This document shows positions 42,335 to 51,806 of a stretch of 64,000 nucleotides of DNA, piece by piece. The notes beneath the pieces were generated by a model. That model had not been told where the DNA came from. It ran no database searches and was given only the letters and a program-made list of their open reading frames with translations. The stretch is taken from contig NZ_JAHYSS010000001.1 in the NCBI RefSeq assembly GCF_019802255.1, positions 1-64,000 of the forward strand, written 5' to 3'. The position numbers and the translations under genes were made by a program. How positions within the stretch are numbered: the stretch's first letter is position 1; every line of letters begins with the position of its first letter. The DNA is from Pedobacter polysacchareus (GTDB taxonomy: Bacteria; Bacteroidota; Bacteroidia; Sphingobacteriales; Sphingobacteriaceae).

Positions 42335-44743
42335 ATGCAAATTAAGAAAATCTTGCTAATGGGCATATTATGCGCTAGCGTATTTTGTGTGCAAGGACAG
42401 AAATTAAACAAGAGCAGCATCAAAGGACAGGTGTCTGACGATCAAAAAGAGGGCATATCCACCGCCACAGTCAGGCTATTCCCCATCAACAGAACCCAGG
42501 CTACCGATCAGAAAGGCAAGTATGACCTGACTGGCTTAGCCGCCGGAAACTATACTATACAGATTAGCGCTATCGGTTTTAAAAAGATAGAGCAAAAGGT
42601 CAGCATCAAAGAAAATCAGGATCTGCTCTTGAATTTCTCCATGAAAGAAGCCCAAAATAATTTAAATGACGTTTCGATTTCTGGAAAAACAGAATCACGC
42701 AAGGCTAAAGAAGCTGGTTTCGCTGTGAATTCAATCGACTTAAAACAATATGCGAACACCACCAACGACCTGAATCAGATCCTGAACCGTTCTGCCGGTG
42801 TGAAGGTGAGAGAACAAGGCGGTTTGGGTTCGGACTTCGAATTCTCCATTAACGGTTTATCAGGAGGACACATTAAGTTCTTTATTGATGGGATCCCTAT
42901 GGAATCTTATGGAAGCGGTATGACGCTCAATAACTTCCCTGTAAATCTTGCAGAACGTGTAGAAGTGTATAAAGGAGTGGTTCCTGCTTACCTGGGCTCA
43001 GATGCTTTGGGTGGTGCAGTAAATATCATCACCAAAAAGAATAAAGGGAAATCTCTTGACCTCAGTTACAGTGCGGGTTCCTTTAATACCCATCGTGCAG
43101 GCTTAACAGGAAGTTTTACCGATGATAAAACTGGGATTACGACCAATGTAAGCTCGTATTACAACTATTCCGACAATAATTATTACATGTATAACAATCC
43201 ATCAGCCAATGCGCTGATCGAAATTCCAAAAAATGGTGGTTATGAGCAGGTAGAGAAACTCCGCCGTTTCCATGACAATTATGAATCTTTTATGGGACAG
43301 GTGGAAGCCGGTATTTCTAATAAAAAATGGGCAGATGTATTTGTAGCTGGAGTGACTTATACTTCCAATTATAAACAAAGACAAACTGGTGCAACTCAGG
43401 AAAAAGTGATTGGTAAGGTAACAAGTGATGGTTATAACATCATTCCATCTATTCGTTACCGCAAAGAAAACCTGTTGATCAAAGGATTATCGGCAAGTGT
43501 ATTTGCCAACTATTCTGCCAATAAAAATATCCTGACCGACACCAGCGGGAATGAATTCTTTTGGGACGGCAGCTCAAAGCCTAGAGGTACAAATGGAAGT
43601 CTGGGAAGTGAGCTGTCTGGAGAAAAAAAATCTATTGCCCATTTTACCGGTAATAACATTCTGGCACAACTGAACCTGGGCTATATGATTTCCCAAAATC
43701 ACATGATCAATCTGAACAACAACTACAACAGTTCTTATAGAGAAAGTTACAATGAGATCGACCCTTACAACCACTCTTACGATAAGTCTAACCGCTTAAA
43801 TAAAAACATTACAGGACTTAGCTATCAGCAACAGGTATTTAATGGCAAGCTGACGAACAATTTCTTCGGGAAAATGTACGGTCTAAGTGGAAAAACTTAT
43901 GATAAAGATGGCAATGGCACCAGCAATAATAAGCAGTATTATGGCTATGGAATAGCTTCCAGCTTTAGATTCAGCCCTGTGATCGGGATGAAAGCCTCTT
44001 ATGAACATGCTTACAGATTACCTGGCCTGGTAGAATTATACGGTGATCGGGAAGTGGTGAGAGGGAATCCGAATTTAAAACCAGAGAGCAGTAATAACTA
44101 TAACCTCGGGCTGTTTTTCGACAAAAGAATAGGAAAAGGAAAGATCTGGGCTGAAGCATCCGGCTATTATCGCGATGCAAATGATTACATCTCAACAGGG
44201 AAATCTGCAGCCAGTAACGACGGCAGTTATGCAGAGTATAGTAATACTGACGGAATTATCATTAGGGGATTTGAAACAGAGGTTCGCTATGATTACAACA
44301 ACCTATTCTCTGTACTGGTCAACATGACTTATCAAAGTGCAGTGAACAGACAGCAATATGAAAAAGGAGCTGTGCGCGAAAACATACTTTACCTCAGTAG
44401 GGTACCTAATGAGCCTTGGTTATATGGAAATGCAGATTTCAGCATTGGAAAAGACAATCTTGTTGGTAAAGACACCAGAGTTCAATTTAACTGGTTTACC
44501 CAATTTATCAATGACTACTCTGTGACCTGGTCTAAACTAGGTGATAAAACCACCAAAGCATATATCCCTCGTCAGTTTGTACACAATGCTACCCTGACTT
44601 ATTCTATGCACAAAGGCCGATACAATGTATCGCTGGAAAGCAGAAACTTAACAAATGTGATCGCTTACGATAAGTTTAAACTGCAAAAACCAGGCACTTC
44701 ATTCTTCATCAAATTACGCTACGCCATTTCGCAATTCAATTAA
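42335..44743 (+). CDS. TonB-dependent outer-membrane receptor
   Basis: An 802-residue receptor with a signal peptide ending VQGQ, then a carboxypeptidase-regulatory-like domain (IKGQVSDDQKEGISTATVRLF). The plug (LNQILNRSAGVKVREQGGLGSDFEFSINGL, VEVYKGVVPAYLGSDALGGAVNIIT) and a 22-strand type barrel ending SFFIKLRYAISQFN follow. The plug resembles siderophore and metal-chelate receptors more than SusC proteins, and no SusD accompanies it. It has no STN domain, so it cannot signal through a classical FecR route. It is followed after 14 bases by a DUF4374 lipoprotein. Confidence 0.92.
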   Translation: MQIKKILLMGILCASVFCVQGQKLNKSSIKGQVSDDQKEGISTATVRLFPINRTQATDQKGKYDLTGLAAGNYTIQISAIGFKKIEQKVSIKENQDLLLNFSMKEAQNNLNDVSISGKTESRKAKEAGFAVNSIDLKQYANTTNDLNQILNRSAGVKVREQGGLGSDFEFSINGLSGGHIKFFIDGIPMESYGSGMTLNNFPVNLAERVEVYKGVVPAYLGSDALGGAVNIITKKNKGKSLDLSYSAGSFNTHRAGLTGSFTDDKTGITTNVSSYYNYSDNNYYMYNNPSANALIEIPKNGGYEQVEKLRRFHDNYESFMGQVEAGISNKKWADVFVAGVTYTSNYKQRQTGATQEKVIGKVTSDGYNIIPSIRYRKENLLIKGLSASVFANYSANKNILTDTSGNEFFWDGSSKPRGTNGSLGSELSGEKKSIAHFTGNNILAQLNLGYMISQNHMINLNNNYNSSYRESYNEIDPYNHSYDKSNRLNKNITGLSYQQQVFNGKLTNNFFGKMYGLSGKTYDKDGNGTSNNKQYYGYGIASSFRFSPVIGMKASYEHAYRLPGLVELYGDREVVRGNPNLKPESSNNYNLGLFFDKRIGKGKIWAEASGYYRDANDYISTGKSAASNDGSYAEYSNTDGIIIRGFETEVRYDYNNLFSVLVNMTYQSAVNRQQYEKGAVRENILYLSRVPNEPWLYGNADFSIGKDNLVGKDTRVQFNWFTQFINDYSVTWSKLGDKTTKAYIPRQFVHNATLTYSMHKGRYNVSLESRNLTNVIAYDKFKLQKPGTSFFIKLRYAISQFN

Positions 44744-44757
44744 AATAAATATAATCT

Positions 44758-45987
44758 ATGAACATGTTTACTACAATTAAAACAAGACTATTGGTTCTGG
44801 CCACAGCATTGGTCTTTATCTCTGGCCTCTCTGCCTGCAAAAAAGACAATAAAGGTGGCACTACTGACGAAAAAGTAAACGGCGAATATGCCGTGATCTA
44901 TTCTGTTGGTGACGACAGCTACCTGTTAAATATCAACTCATTAACGGAAGGAAAAGTAAGCCCGAAAGGAAGCGGGATTGATGTTTCACAGATCTTCACC
45001 TGGGGAGAAAACATCATTCAAAAGGGAAGATATTTCTATTTCCTAAACCCAACAGGAAGATTCAGCAAGCATTTATACCAGGATGGTAAGTTAACGAAAG
45101 AAGGCGAAATTCCTTTTACTGCCTTCCCCAGTCCGTATGTAGGCTGGTCTTTATGGCTGGATAATAATCAGGTGATGTTTGGCCCAAGAGGAAGTAACCT
45201 ATATGCAATTATCAATGTGAGCAGCATGACGATCGTAAAAAGTGGTGAATTTGACCTCCCAAGTGTTCCTGCAGGACATAGCAGAAGAGTTTATTCGGCA
45301 TTTACCAGTGGAAATAAAGTGATGATCGGTTATGGATTATACAATGAAGTGACCCAATTGACCACTGACGAGTCTTACCTGGCATCGATGGACCTTCCAT
45401 CTTTAGCTAATTTTAAAGTAACCAGCAAAGACGGTCGTTCTGCTCCTGCAGGTCCGCTAAGAAATGGTTACTTCGGTCAGTTTGTGGACAATGGTAATGA
45501 CTACCTATTGACACATCCTATGCCGATGTTAGGTGGTAATAAGCCAAATATGCCTACTGGTTTCTTTAGAATTAAAGCTGGAACTGATACTTTTGACCCG
45601 AATTATTTCTTCAATATTTCTGCCCTGACAAATGGTGATAACCAATTGGGCGTATGTTATGTTGGAAACGGAAAAGCCATTCTTGCGAATGCAAAAGATG
45701 CTAAAAACAGAGTAAAAGAAAAAGACGACTGGTGGTATGCTGACATGTGGGAATACCTTGTCGTAGATGTAAACGCACAAAAAGTGATCAAAAGATTAGA
45801 CTTTCCGCCTTTATTGAACTCCCGCTCTGCGATTGTTCTGGATGGGAAAGCTTACATCGCAGTAAATGATCCTAAAGCAGATGCAATTTATGTATATGAA
45901 TACGATCCAATTGCAGATACGCTTAAAAAAGGTTTAAGAATAGACGGTGGATCTGACAATACCCCAATCCTTTATAAATTAAATTAA
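44758..45987 (+). CDS. DUF4374 lipoprotein
   Basis: A 409-residue lipoprotein (LSAC lipobox, Cys27, then KKDNKGG). It has beta-propeller-like repeats (YAVIYSVGDDSYLLNINSL, VGWSLWLDNNQVMFGPRGSNL, KAYIAVNDPKADAIYVYEYDP) and ends in ILYKLN. It is a typical DUF4374 protein. Because it lies between a TonB receptor and a PepSY protein it probably acts at the outer membrane in uptake of the same ligand. A paralogue is encoded three genes earlier in the operon. Confidence 0.85.
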   Translation: MNMFTTIKTRLLVLATALVFISGLSACKKDNKGGTTDEKVNGEYAVIYSVGDDSYLLNINSLTEGKVSPKGSGIDVSQIFTWGENIIQKGRYFYFLNPTGRFSKHLYQDGKLTKEGEIPFTAFPSPYVGWSLWLDNNQVMFGPRGSNLYAIINVSSMTIVKSGEFDLPSVPAGHSRRVYSAFTSGNKVMIGYGLYNEVTQLTTDESYLASMDLPSLANFKVTSKDGRSAPAGPLRNGYFGQFVDNGNDYLLTHPMPMLGGNKPNMPTGFFRIKAGTDTFDPNYFFNISALTNGDNQLGVCYVGNGKAILANAKDAKNRVKEKDDWWYADMWEYLVVDVNAQKVIKRLDFPPLLNSRSAIVLDGKAYIAVNDPKADAIYVYEYDPIADTLKKGLRIDGGSDNTPILYKLN

Positions 45988-46014
45988 CAGCGTTTCTCCG
46001 CTAATGTTGATAGA

Positions 46015-46048
46015 AAACCCTCGGCTTTCGACGGAGTACCGGGGGTTT
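46015..46048 (+). terminator. Intra-operon hairpin, possible attenuator
   Basis: AAACCCTCGG and CCGGGGGTTT pair over 10 positions with one wobble, in the 87-base gap between the DUF4374 and PepSY genes. The following bases are only moderately T-rich, so it may cause partial termination or shield upstream mRNA from decay. Confidence 0.5.
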
Positions 46049-46074
46049 ATCTCCTCCTATTACCTATAAACTTT

Positions 46075-47217
46075 ATGTTCAACAAAATAAACGCATGGCT
46101 ACACCTTTGGCTGGGACTGGCCTCAGGAATTGTAGTGGTTATCCTCAGCATCACTGGTTGTGTGCTGGTATTTGAACAGGAAATCAAAAGCCTCAGCCGC
46201 CCATGGCTGCATGCTGAACAACCTGCAAATGCAAAAGTATTGGCTCCTTCTATATTACACCGTGCTGTGGAGCAGGCATTACCTGGAAAACATATCGAAT
46301 CAGTATGGTATCATGGTCCTGGTAGAACGGCACATTTTAACGTCCATGAGTCGGATTCTCTGGTTTATGTGAACCCGTATACTGCCGAAGTAATTGCGAT
46401 GGTGGATGATGAAGATTTCTTTCACTTTATGGATGAAGGACACCGACACCTTTGGATGCCACGTGCCATTGGCCGCCAGGTGGTAGGCTGGTCTACCTTT
46501 ATTTTCTTTCTGCTGACACTCAGCGGCCTCATTTTATGGTGGCCAAAGAAATGGAATAAAAGAAGTCGTGACCAGAGTTTCAAGATCAAATGGAAAGCTC
46601 GTTTTAAACGGCTAAACTACGATTTACACAATGTACTGGGTTTTTATTCTTTATTAATCGCCTTGCTAATGGCAATTACCGGTTTAGTGATGAGCTTTTC
46701 CTGGTTCGGACAAGGGGTCTACTGGTTAACAGGCGGTGAAAACAAACCCAGACAAAAAAGACAAAAGATGGAGGTTTCAGGACCATCCGTAAATACTGCG
46801 CTGCAAAATGCAGACATCATCTGGCATAAAGTAGTGAATGATATTGCCAGATATAACAAAGATCAGATCATCATCCATTTTGCTGAAAAACCTGATGAAG
46901 CAATTTATGCCTGTACAGACATGACATTAGGTTTTTGGAGAGACCTGAATTTTGATCCTTTAACCTTGGAGCTGCTGCCAAATTCGACCAAGCGTCTGGA
47001 AGACATGAAGTTTCCAGATCAGGTACGCAAGCTCAATTATGCCATTCACGTAGGTGCCATTGGCGGTTTAACCACAAAAATATTGTACTTCCTGGCCAGT
47101 TTAATTTGTGCCAGTTTACCCATTACTGGTTTCTATATCTGGTGGGGTAAAAAGAAAAAAACTAAAAAGTCTACAGCTGCAGTAAAACAGCCGAAGCAAG
47201 TTCTAAGCACTTCCTAA
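46075..47217 (+). CDS. PepSY-associated inner-membrane protein
   Basis: A 380-residue protein with about four membrane spans: one at about 12-33, one in RQVVGWSTFIFFLLTLSGLILWW, one in FYSLLIALLMAITGLVMSF, and the last near FLASLICASLPITGFYIWWGKKKK. Two PepSY-type periplasmic regions lie between them, with conserved histidines (FHFMDEGHRHLW, DLHNVLGFYS). The family is linked to iron uptake and thought to act as a ferric reductase or in metal release in the periplasm. The operon context supports such a role. It ends one base before the next receptor gene. Confidence 0.88.
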   Translation: MFNKINAWLHLWLGLASGIVVVILSITGCVLVFEQEIKSLSRPWLHAEQPANAKVLAPSILHRAVEQALPGKHIESVWYHGPGRTAHFNVHESDSLVYVNPYTAEVIAMVDDEDFFHFMDEGHRHLWMPRAIGRQVVGWSTFIFFLLTLSGLILWWPKKWNKRSRDQSFKIKWKARFKRLNYDLHNVLGFYSLLIALLMAITGLVMSFSWFGQGVYWLTGGENKPRQKRQKMEVSGPSVNTALQNADIIWHKVVNDIARYNKDQIIIHFAEKPDEAIYACTDMTLGFWRDLNFDPLTLELLPNSTKRLEDMKFPDQVRKLNYAIHVGAIGGLTTKILYFLASLICASLPITGFYIWWGKKKKTKKSTAAVKQPKQVLSTS

Positions 47218-47218
47218 C

Positions 47219-49648
47219 ATGATGAAAACATATATTCTTGCCCTTCTTTGTACACTTTCTATTTCCTTCTCTATGACGGTAAAGGCCCAGAAAAATATCT
47301 ATGGTAAATTACTGGACGAAAAAGCACAGCACATTCCTTTCGCTTCTGTAACCGTATTGCGGTCTGCGGATTCTGTAAAGGCTTATGCCGTGATGACAGA
47401 TACGGCCGGGAACTTTGTCCTTTCCGGGGTTAAAAACGGTAAATACCTGGTAAAAGTCAGCTATATAGGCTATGAAGATTATTACTCTCCGGTAATTGAG
47501 CTGACTGCCTTGAAGAGTTTACACCACCTGGGTTCGATTCGTTTGAATGCCGACTCCAGGTTGCTAAACACAGTAAATATCAGTGGCCAGCGTCAATTAA
47601 TTGAGCAAACGCTCGATAAAACGATCATGAATGTGGAGAAAAGCATCTTCGCAGAAGGCAATACGGCGCTGGAATTGCTGAACAAAGCCCCGGGTGTCAC
47701 CGTCTCGGAAAATGGAGAAGTATCGCTGAAAGGAAGGTCAGGAACAACAGTGATGATCAACGGAAAACCTACTTATCTGTCCGGTGATCAGCTAGCTAAT
47801 TTGCTGAGGGGAACAAATTCGTCTTCCATTTCCAGAATCGAAATCATGTCTAACCCTACTGCGCAATTTGATGCTTCAGGTAGCGGCGGGATTGTGAATA
47901 TCATCATTAAAAAGAATATGCTGATCGGTTTTAATGGTAATATTTCCGGAAATATTGGTGCCGGTAAAGACATTAGAAACGGCCAAGGCATTGCACTAAG
48001 TTACCATACGACCCTGCTGAATACCTATGGAAGCTATAATGCCAACAATCAGAATCTCGAAAGTAAGCGCAATGACGAACGCCTGTTTTATAGTGACAAT
48101 GGCAGTTTATTACAGCGCATCCAACAGGAAACGATGGAAAAATCAAAGCTGCGTTCCCATAATTTTAGATTCGGTATAGACCTGAACTTAAATGAGAAAA
48201 ATACACTGGGCTTTTTAGTGAATGGAGCCATCGGCAAATACCCAACAGCACAGCCCAGCAGCAGTATTTTAAAAAATGCCAATGCAGAAACTTCCTGGAC
48301 TGCGCTCACACAGACAAATAATAAAGAAAACTGGAGGGACCTGCTTTACAATGCAAATTATGTACATAAGTTTAATACTGATGGTCATGAACTGAAAGCC
48401 GATGTAGATTATGTTTATCATTTTTCCAAAATGCAGCAGCAGCTGGATACGCGGTATGTATTGCCTGATGGAACTGCAAACAGACTGCCTTCCGGCAGAA
48501 GGGGAAATATCCCATCCAATGATGATGTGTATGCAGCAAAAATAGATTATATCCTCCCCCTGAGTAAAAAATCAAAGCTGGAAGCAGGCTGGAAAGGTAG
48601 TTATGTGCGCACCGAAAATAACCTGCAATACGATACTTTGCAAAACCAGACTTACCTGCCTGATGGCAGTACCAGCAACCATTTTATTTATAAAGAAAAT
48701 ATCCAGGCCGCATATATTAACCTGAACACCGCATGGTCAAAATATCAGCTGCAGGCGGGTTTACGAACCGAATACACAAATACTAAAGGGGAACAGCTCA
48801 CTTCGAATATGGTCTTTAAAAAAGATTACCTGGGTCTTTTCCCAAGTTTATTCCTGACCAGGGATTTTAATGAAAATCATCAGCTAAAGACGGGTTACAG
48901 CCGAAGGATTAAGCGCCCGGGTTATTGGGACCTGAATCCTTTCCGCGTCTACGACGATCCTTTCTCCTTTTATGAGGGAAATCCATACTTAAAACCGGCA
49001 ATCGTAAATGCAGTGGAACTGGGTTATAGTTTTAAATCGCGCTATTTCGCGACCTTAAGTTATAACCATACCGGAAATGTGATTGCCGAACAGGTAGGCA
49101 GACTGGGTGATGGAACTGTCACTTTCCAACGTCCGGAAAACATTGGCTCTTTTGACAATTTCGGATGGAGTATGACGACATCTACGCAGATTTTCAAATG
49201 GTGGACTGGCAGTCAGTTTTTGAATATTTACCACAACAGGTATAAGATCAATAGCAACACCGGAACTATGATCAACAGCGGCAATACGGTTAGCCTGAAT
49301 TCTCAAAATACTTTCAATCTGGGTAAAGGCTGGAAAACAGAACTGAGTGCCTTTTATATTTCAAAAGAAGTATCAGGAATCACGACAACCAAGCCATACA
49401 GCATCATTTCTTCGGGCATTCAGAAAGAAGTACTCCAAGGAAAAGGAAGCTTGAAATTTATGGTGAACGATATTTTTGAAGGCTACAGGATCAAAAGAAA
49501 GATGGCTTATGAAAATGTATTGTTCTTGAGTCGTAGTGCTTCCGACAGCAGATATGGCCTCTTATCTTTTAGCTACCGCTTTGGGGCAAAAGGGACACCA
49601 TCAAATGAAAGAAGTACCAGCAGTGAAGATTTAAAAGGAAGGATGTAA
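47219..49648 (+). CDS. Outer-membrane beta-barrel receptor (OMP_b-brl_3 type)
   Basis: An 809-residue protein with a signal peptide ending VKAQ, then a carboxypeptidase-regulatory-like domain (NIYGKLLDEKAQHIPFASV). The plug-like region (KAPGVTVSENGEVSLKGRSG, VMINGKPTYLSGDQLANLLRG, NPTAQFDASGSGGIVNIIIKK) is followed by a C-terminal barrel ending LLSFSYRFG. This group of TonB-receptor relatives often accompanies metal or siderophore genes. It follows the PepSY gene by one base, so it is translated from the same message. It differs from the receptor at 42335 and is not a tandem copy. Confidence 0.9.
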   Translation: MMKTYILALLCTLSISFSMTVKAQKNIYGKLLDEKAQHIPFASVTVLRSADSVKAYAVMTDTAGNFVLSGVKNGKYLVKVSYIGYEDYYSPVIELTALKSLHHLGSIRLNADSRLLNTVNISGQRQLIEQTLDKTIMNVEKSIFAEGNTALELLNKAPGVTVSENGEVSLKGRSGTTVMINGKPTYLSGDQLANLLRGTNSSSISRIEIMSNPTAQFDASGSGGIVNIIIKKNMLIGFNGNISGNIGAGKDIRNGQGIALSYHTTLLNTYGSYNANNQNLESKRNDERLFYSDNGSLLQRIQQETMEKSKLRSHNFRFGIDLNLNEKNTLGFLVNGAIGKYPTAQPSSSILKNANAETSWTALTQTNNKENWRDLLYNANYVHKFNTDGHELKADVDYVYHFSKMQQQLDTRYVLPDGTANRLPSGRRGNIPSNDDVYAAKIDYILPLSKKSKLEAGWKGSYVRTENNLQYDTLQNQTYLPDGSTSNHFIYKENIQAAYINLNTAWSKYQLQAGLRTEYTNTKGEQLTSNMVFKKDYLGLFPSLFLTRDFNENHQLKTGYSRRIKRPGYWDLNPFRVYDDPFSFYEGNPYLKPAIVNAVELGYSFKSRYFATLSYNHTGNVIAEQVGRLGDGTVTFQRPENIGSFDNFGWSMTTSTQIFKWWTGSQFLNIYHNRYKINSNTGTMINSGNTVSLNSQNTFNLGKGWKTELSAFYISKEVSGITTTKPYSIISSGIQKEVLQGKGSLKFMVNDIFEGYRIKRKMAYENVLFLSRSASDSRYGLLSFSYRFGAKGTPSNERSTSSEDLKGRM

Positions 49649-49653
49649 AAGGA

Positions 49654-49881
49654 ATGGAGGCAAAACATGGGATTTCCAGGATTAGCAGGGTTATTCTTCA
49701 ATATATGGAGGAAAATGGAGATGGCTTAGACGCAGAAACGCTATGGCTGGAATTGCGAAAACATGGACATCGCATGTGTGTTTGCTCGGTTTACATCAAT
49801 CTGAAGAAGTTAGAAAAGATGAAAAGATTGCAGAAAACACAAACCGCAGATCGGAAATATGTGTTTGCTTTAAATAAATGA
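49654..49881 (+). CDS. Minimal Fur-like winged-helix protein
   Basis: A 75-residue protein that matches only the N-terminal DNA-binding half of Fur-family regulators. ISRVILQYMEENGDGLDAETLWLELRKHG (7-38) corresponds to the first helices, CVCSVYINLKKLEKM (42-56) to the recognition helix (usually ATVYRxLxxL), and KYVFAL to the wing strand. The metal-binding dimerization domain is absent, and the reading frame ends normally, with only 5 bases to the upstream receptor gene. It therefore looks like a dedicated small gene. It may be a metal-independent competitor or co-regulator of Fur sites, or a truncated relic. Confidence 0.65.
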   Translation: MEAKHGISRISRVILQYMEENGDGLDAETLWLELRKHGHRMCVCSVYINLKKLEKMKRLQKTQTADRKYVFALNK

Positions 49882-50063
49882 TAAAATGAATCAATATGAC
49901 ATCCAGGGGTTCTCTCTATTTGTCAGCGAAGAAATGTGATATACTTACAAAGGATCCAAATAAATCGTCAGATTCAAAATAACACCTACAAGATTCAAAT
50001 CGTGATATACAAGAAGGGCGAGAAAGCCTTTACTTTGGTGTAACCTAAATATCAAAACAGCAG

Positions 50064-51806
50064 ATGCGAACGCTCATCATCACCATATTTTTCCTTTTCT
50101 TTCAAATCTATTGCCATGCGCAAAAGCTGGAGATGAATCTGGATAGCATTAGTCCAATCCTTAAAAAGGATAAGAATGGTGATTCTATCCGCAAGTATTT
50201 CTCCAACGCATTTTATAGTCGTGAAGCCACATTTATAAAGCAGAATAACCTATTGATCTCTGCTTTCTTTTCTAATAAACTGGCGGTCAACTACCAGCAT
50301 GCCCCAATGAAAATACCTCAACTGAAAACCTATTCCAATATTAGCTCGAGAGTGTATATGCAAGCATTTGATAGTTATTCAGGAAAGTATGCGGTCCCCA
50401 TATTTGATTCTACCGGAATTATCGTCACTGTTAACGGGATTAATCCCGAAAATGCACAGCTATATGATTTCCGGGTATTGGAGAACAATAAAAAAGTAGT
50501 GCTACCCTGGACAAAGGTGAAATTATTTGTTGACAGCTATTGGATGACTAAGATTGCCGATTCCAGCAAAATAGACAAAGTGACAGCCTACCTTGGACAA
50601 TTCAAAGCGGATTATGGGAAAGCCCTCACCTTTCAGGTACGTCAAACCAACCTCCCAGATAGCATAAACACGTCCTTATCGGCTTATTGGGTAAAATGGA
50701 AACCGAGAGTAGTTGGCGTATTTACCTTTTCCCAGCTCCCCGATTTCCTCCTCACTTTTAAGAAACAATGGGGAGATCCAAGAGAAACCAAAGACAACAC
50801 CGATTGGAGTAAAGACTCGACTTTACTAAAATTGAAAAAGGAATTCCATTACAATGAAAATAACCTGATCTTCTATTTAGACGACATCATTAAGTCCAAA
50901 AATATCATTGAGTACAATCTGGTAAAAGGAAAGGATAGCACAGGCTGGACCGTAAATGACTTTGATTTTAACCTGGTATGGCTCAAGAATCTTTCGCCTG
51001 GTAAATATGACCTCAAAATACGCTATAGTGTACAAAGAATGAATGTTTGCAGTTACCCTTTTACCATACAGGCAGCCTGGTATCAAACTCTGTGGGCAAA
51101 AATAGGCTTAAGCATTCTTGCTTTACTGGCCATTGGCTTTATCTTATTGTTGTGGCGTTCAAAAAAACAGGCAGAACAGCTGAAAGCACAGGGAACCTTA
51201 AAACAGATGGTACAAACCGAGCTCAAGTCTATTCGTTCCCAATTCAATCCGCATTTTGTATTCAATGCGCTCAGTTCTATACAAGGGTTGATTACTAAAA
51301 ATGATTCCGAAAATGCCTCAAAATATTTAATTGAATTCAGTAGCCTGATGCGCGATTCCTTAAAAGCAAGTACCAACGAATTTGTCAGTATCTCCACTGA
51401 AATAAAGATCCTGGAAAACTACTTAAACCTTGAAAAACTACGCTTTGGATTTAATTATCAAATAGAAAGCACTGCGCAGATCGATACACACGCAATTGAA
51501 ATTCCAAGTCTGTTTTTACAGCCCCTGGTAGAAAACGCCGTTAAACACGGTATTTCTTCCCTGCAGGAAAATGGAAAACTCAGCGTATCATTTGAAAAAG
51601 CAGATAACGATATGCTGGTCCTGGTTACTGATAATGGCAAAGGCTTTAATGAGCAGGATGTATTTAACGGATTTGGATTGCAACTCACCAAAGAAAGAAT
51701 CAAGCTGTTGAATCAAACCCTCAACGATCAGCATATTGAATTTTCGATGAAAAGAATTAATAACAACACACAAATAATGATAACCTTCAAAAATTGGTTA
51801 ATATGA
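50064..51806 (+). CDS. LytS-type sensor histidine kinase
   Basis: A 580-residue protein with a signal peptide (RTLIITIFFLFFQIYCHAQ), a periplasmic sensor part of about 330 residues of unknown fold ending in a Y_Y_Y-like strand region (LSPGKYDLKIRYS), and one membrane span at about 351-370. The cytoplasmic His_kinase domain has SQFNPHFVFNALSSIQ (phospho-His), LQPLVENAVKHGI (N box) and VTDNGKGFNE (G box). The stop codon overlaps the next ATG (ATGA), so the kinase is coupled to the LytTR regulator. The 182 bases before the gene hold no supported feature. Confidence 0.9.
   Translation: MRTLIITIFFLFFQIYCHAQKLEMNLDSISPILKKDKNGDSIRKYFSNAFYSREATFIKQNNLLISAFFSNKLAVNYQHAPMKIPQLKTYSNISSRVYMQAFDSYSGKYAVPIFDSTGIIVTVNGINPENAQLYDFRVLENNKKVVLPWTKVKLFVDSYWMTKIADSSKIDKVTAYLGQFKADYGKALTFQVRQTNLPDSINTSLSAYWVKWKPRVVGVFTFSQLPDFLLTFKKQWGDPRETKDNTDWSKDSTLLKLKKEFHYNENNLIFYLDDIIKSKNIIEYNLVKGKDSTGWTVNDFDFNLVWLKNLSPGKYDLKIRYSVQRMNVCSYPFTIQAAWYQTLWAKIGLSILALLAIGFILLLWRSKKQAEQLKAQGTLKQMVQTELKSIRSQFNPHFVFNALSSIQGLITKNDSENASKYLIEFSSLMRDSLKASTNEFVSISTEIKILENYLNLEKLRFGFNYQIESTAQIDTHAIEIPSLFLQPLVENAVKHGISSLQENGKLSVSFEKADNDMLVLVTDNGKGFNEQDVFNGFGLQLTKERIKLLNQTLNDQHIEFSMKRINNNTQIMITFKNWLI

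Noticed and set aside
49905..50042. 47-codon open stretch between the Fur-like and LytS genes, ending in YKKGEKAFTLV and a stop
   Set aside because: It has no start codon in a sensible place, no similarity I recognise, and two repeated short words that can explain the pattern. It may be a decayed gene end, but I cannot support it.
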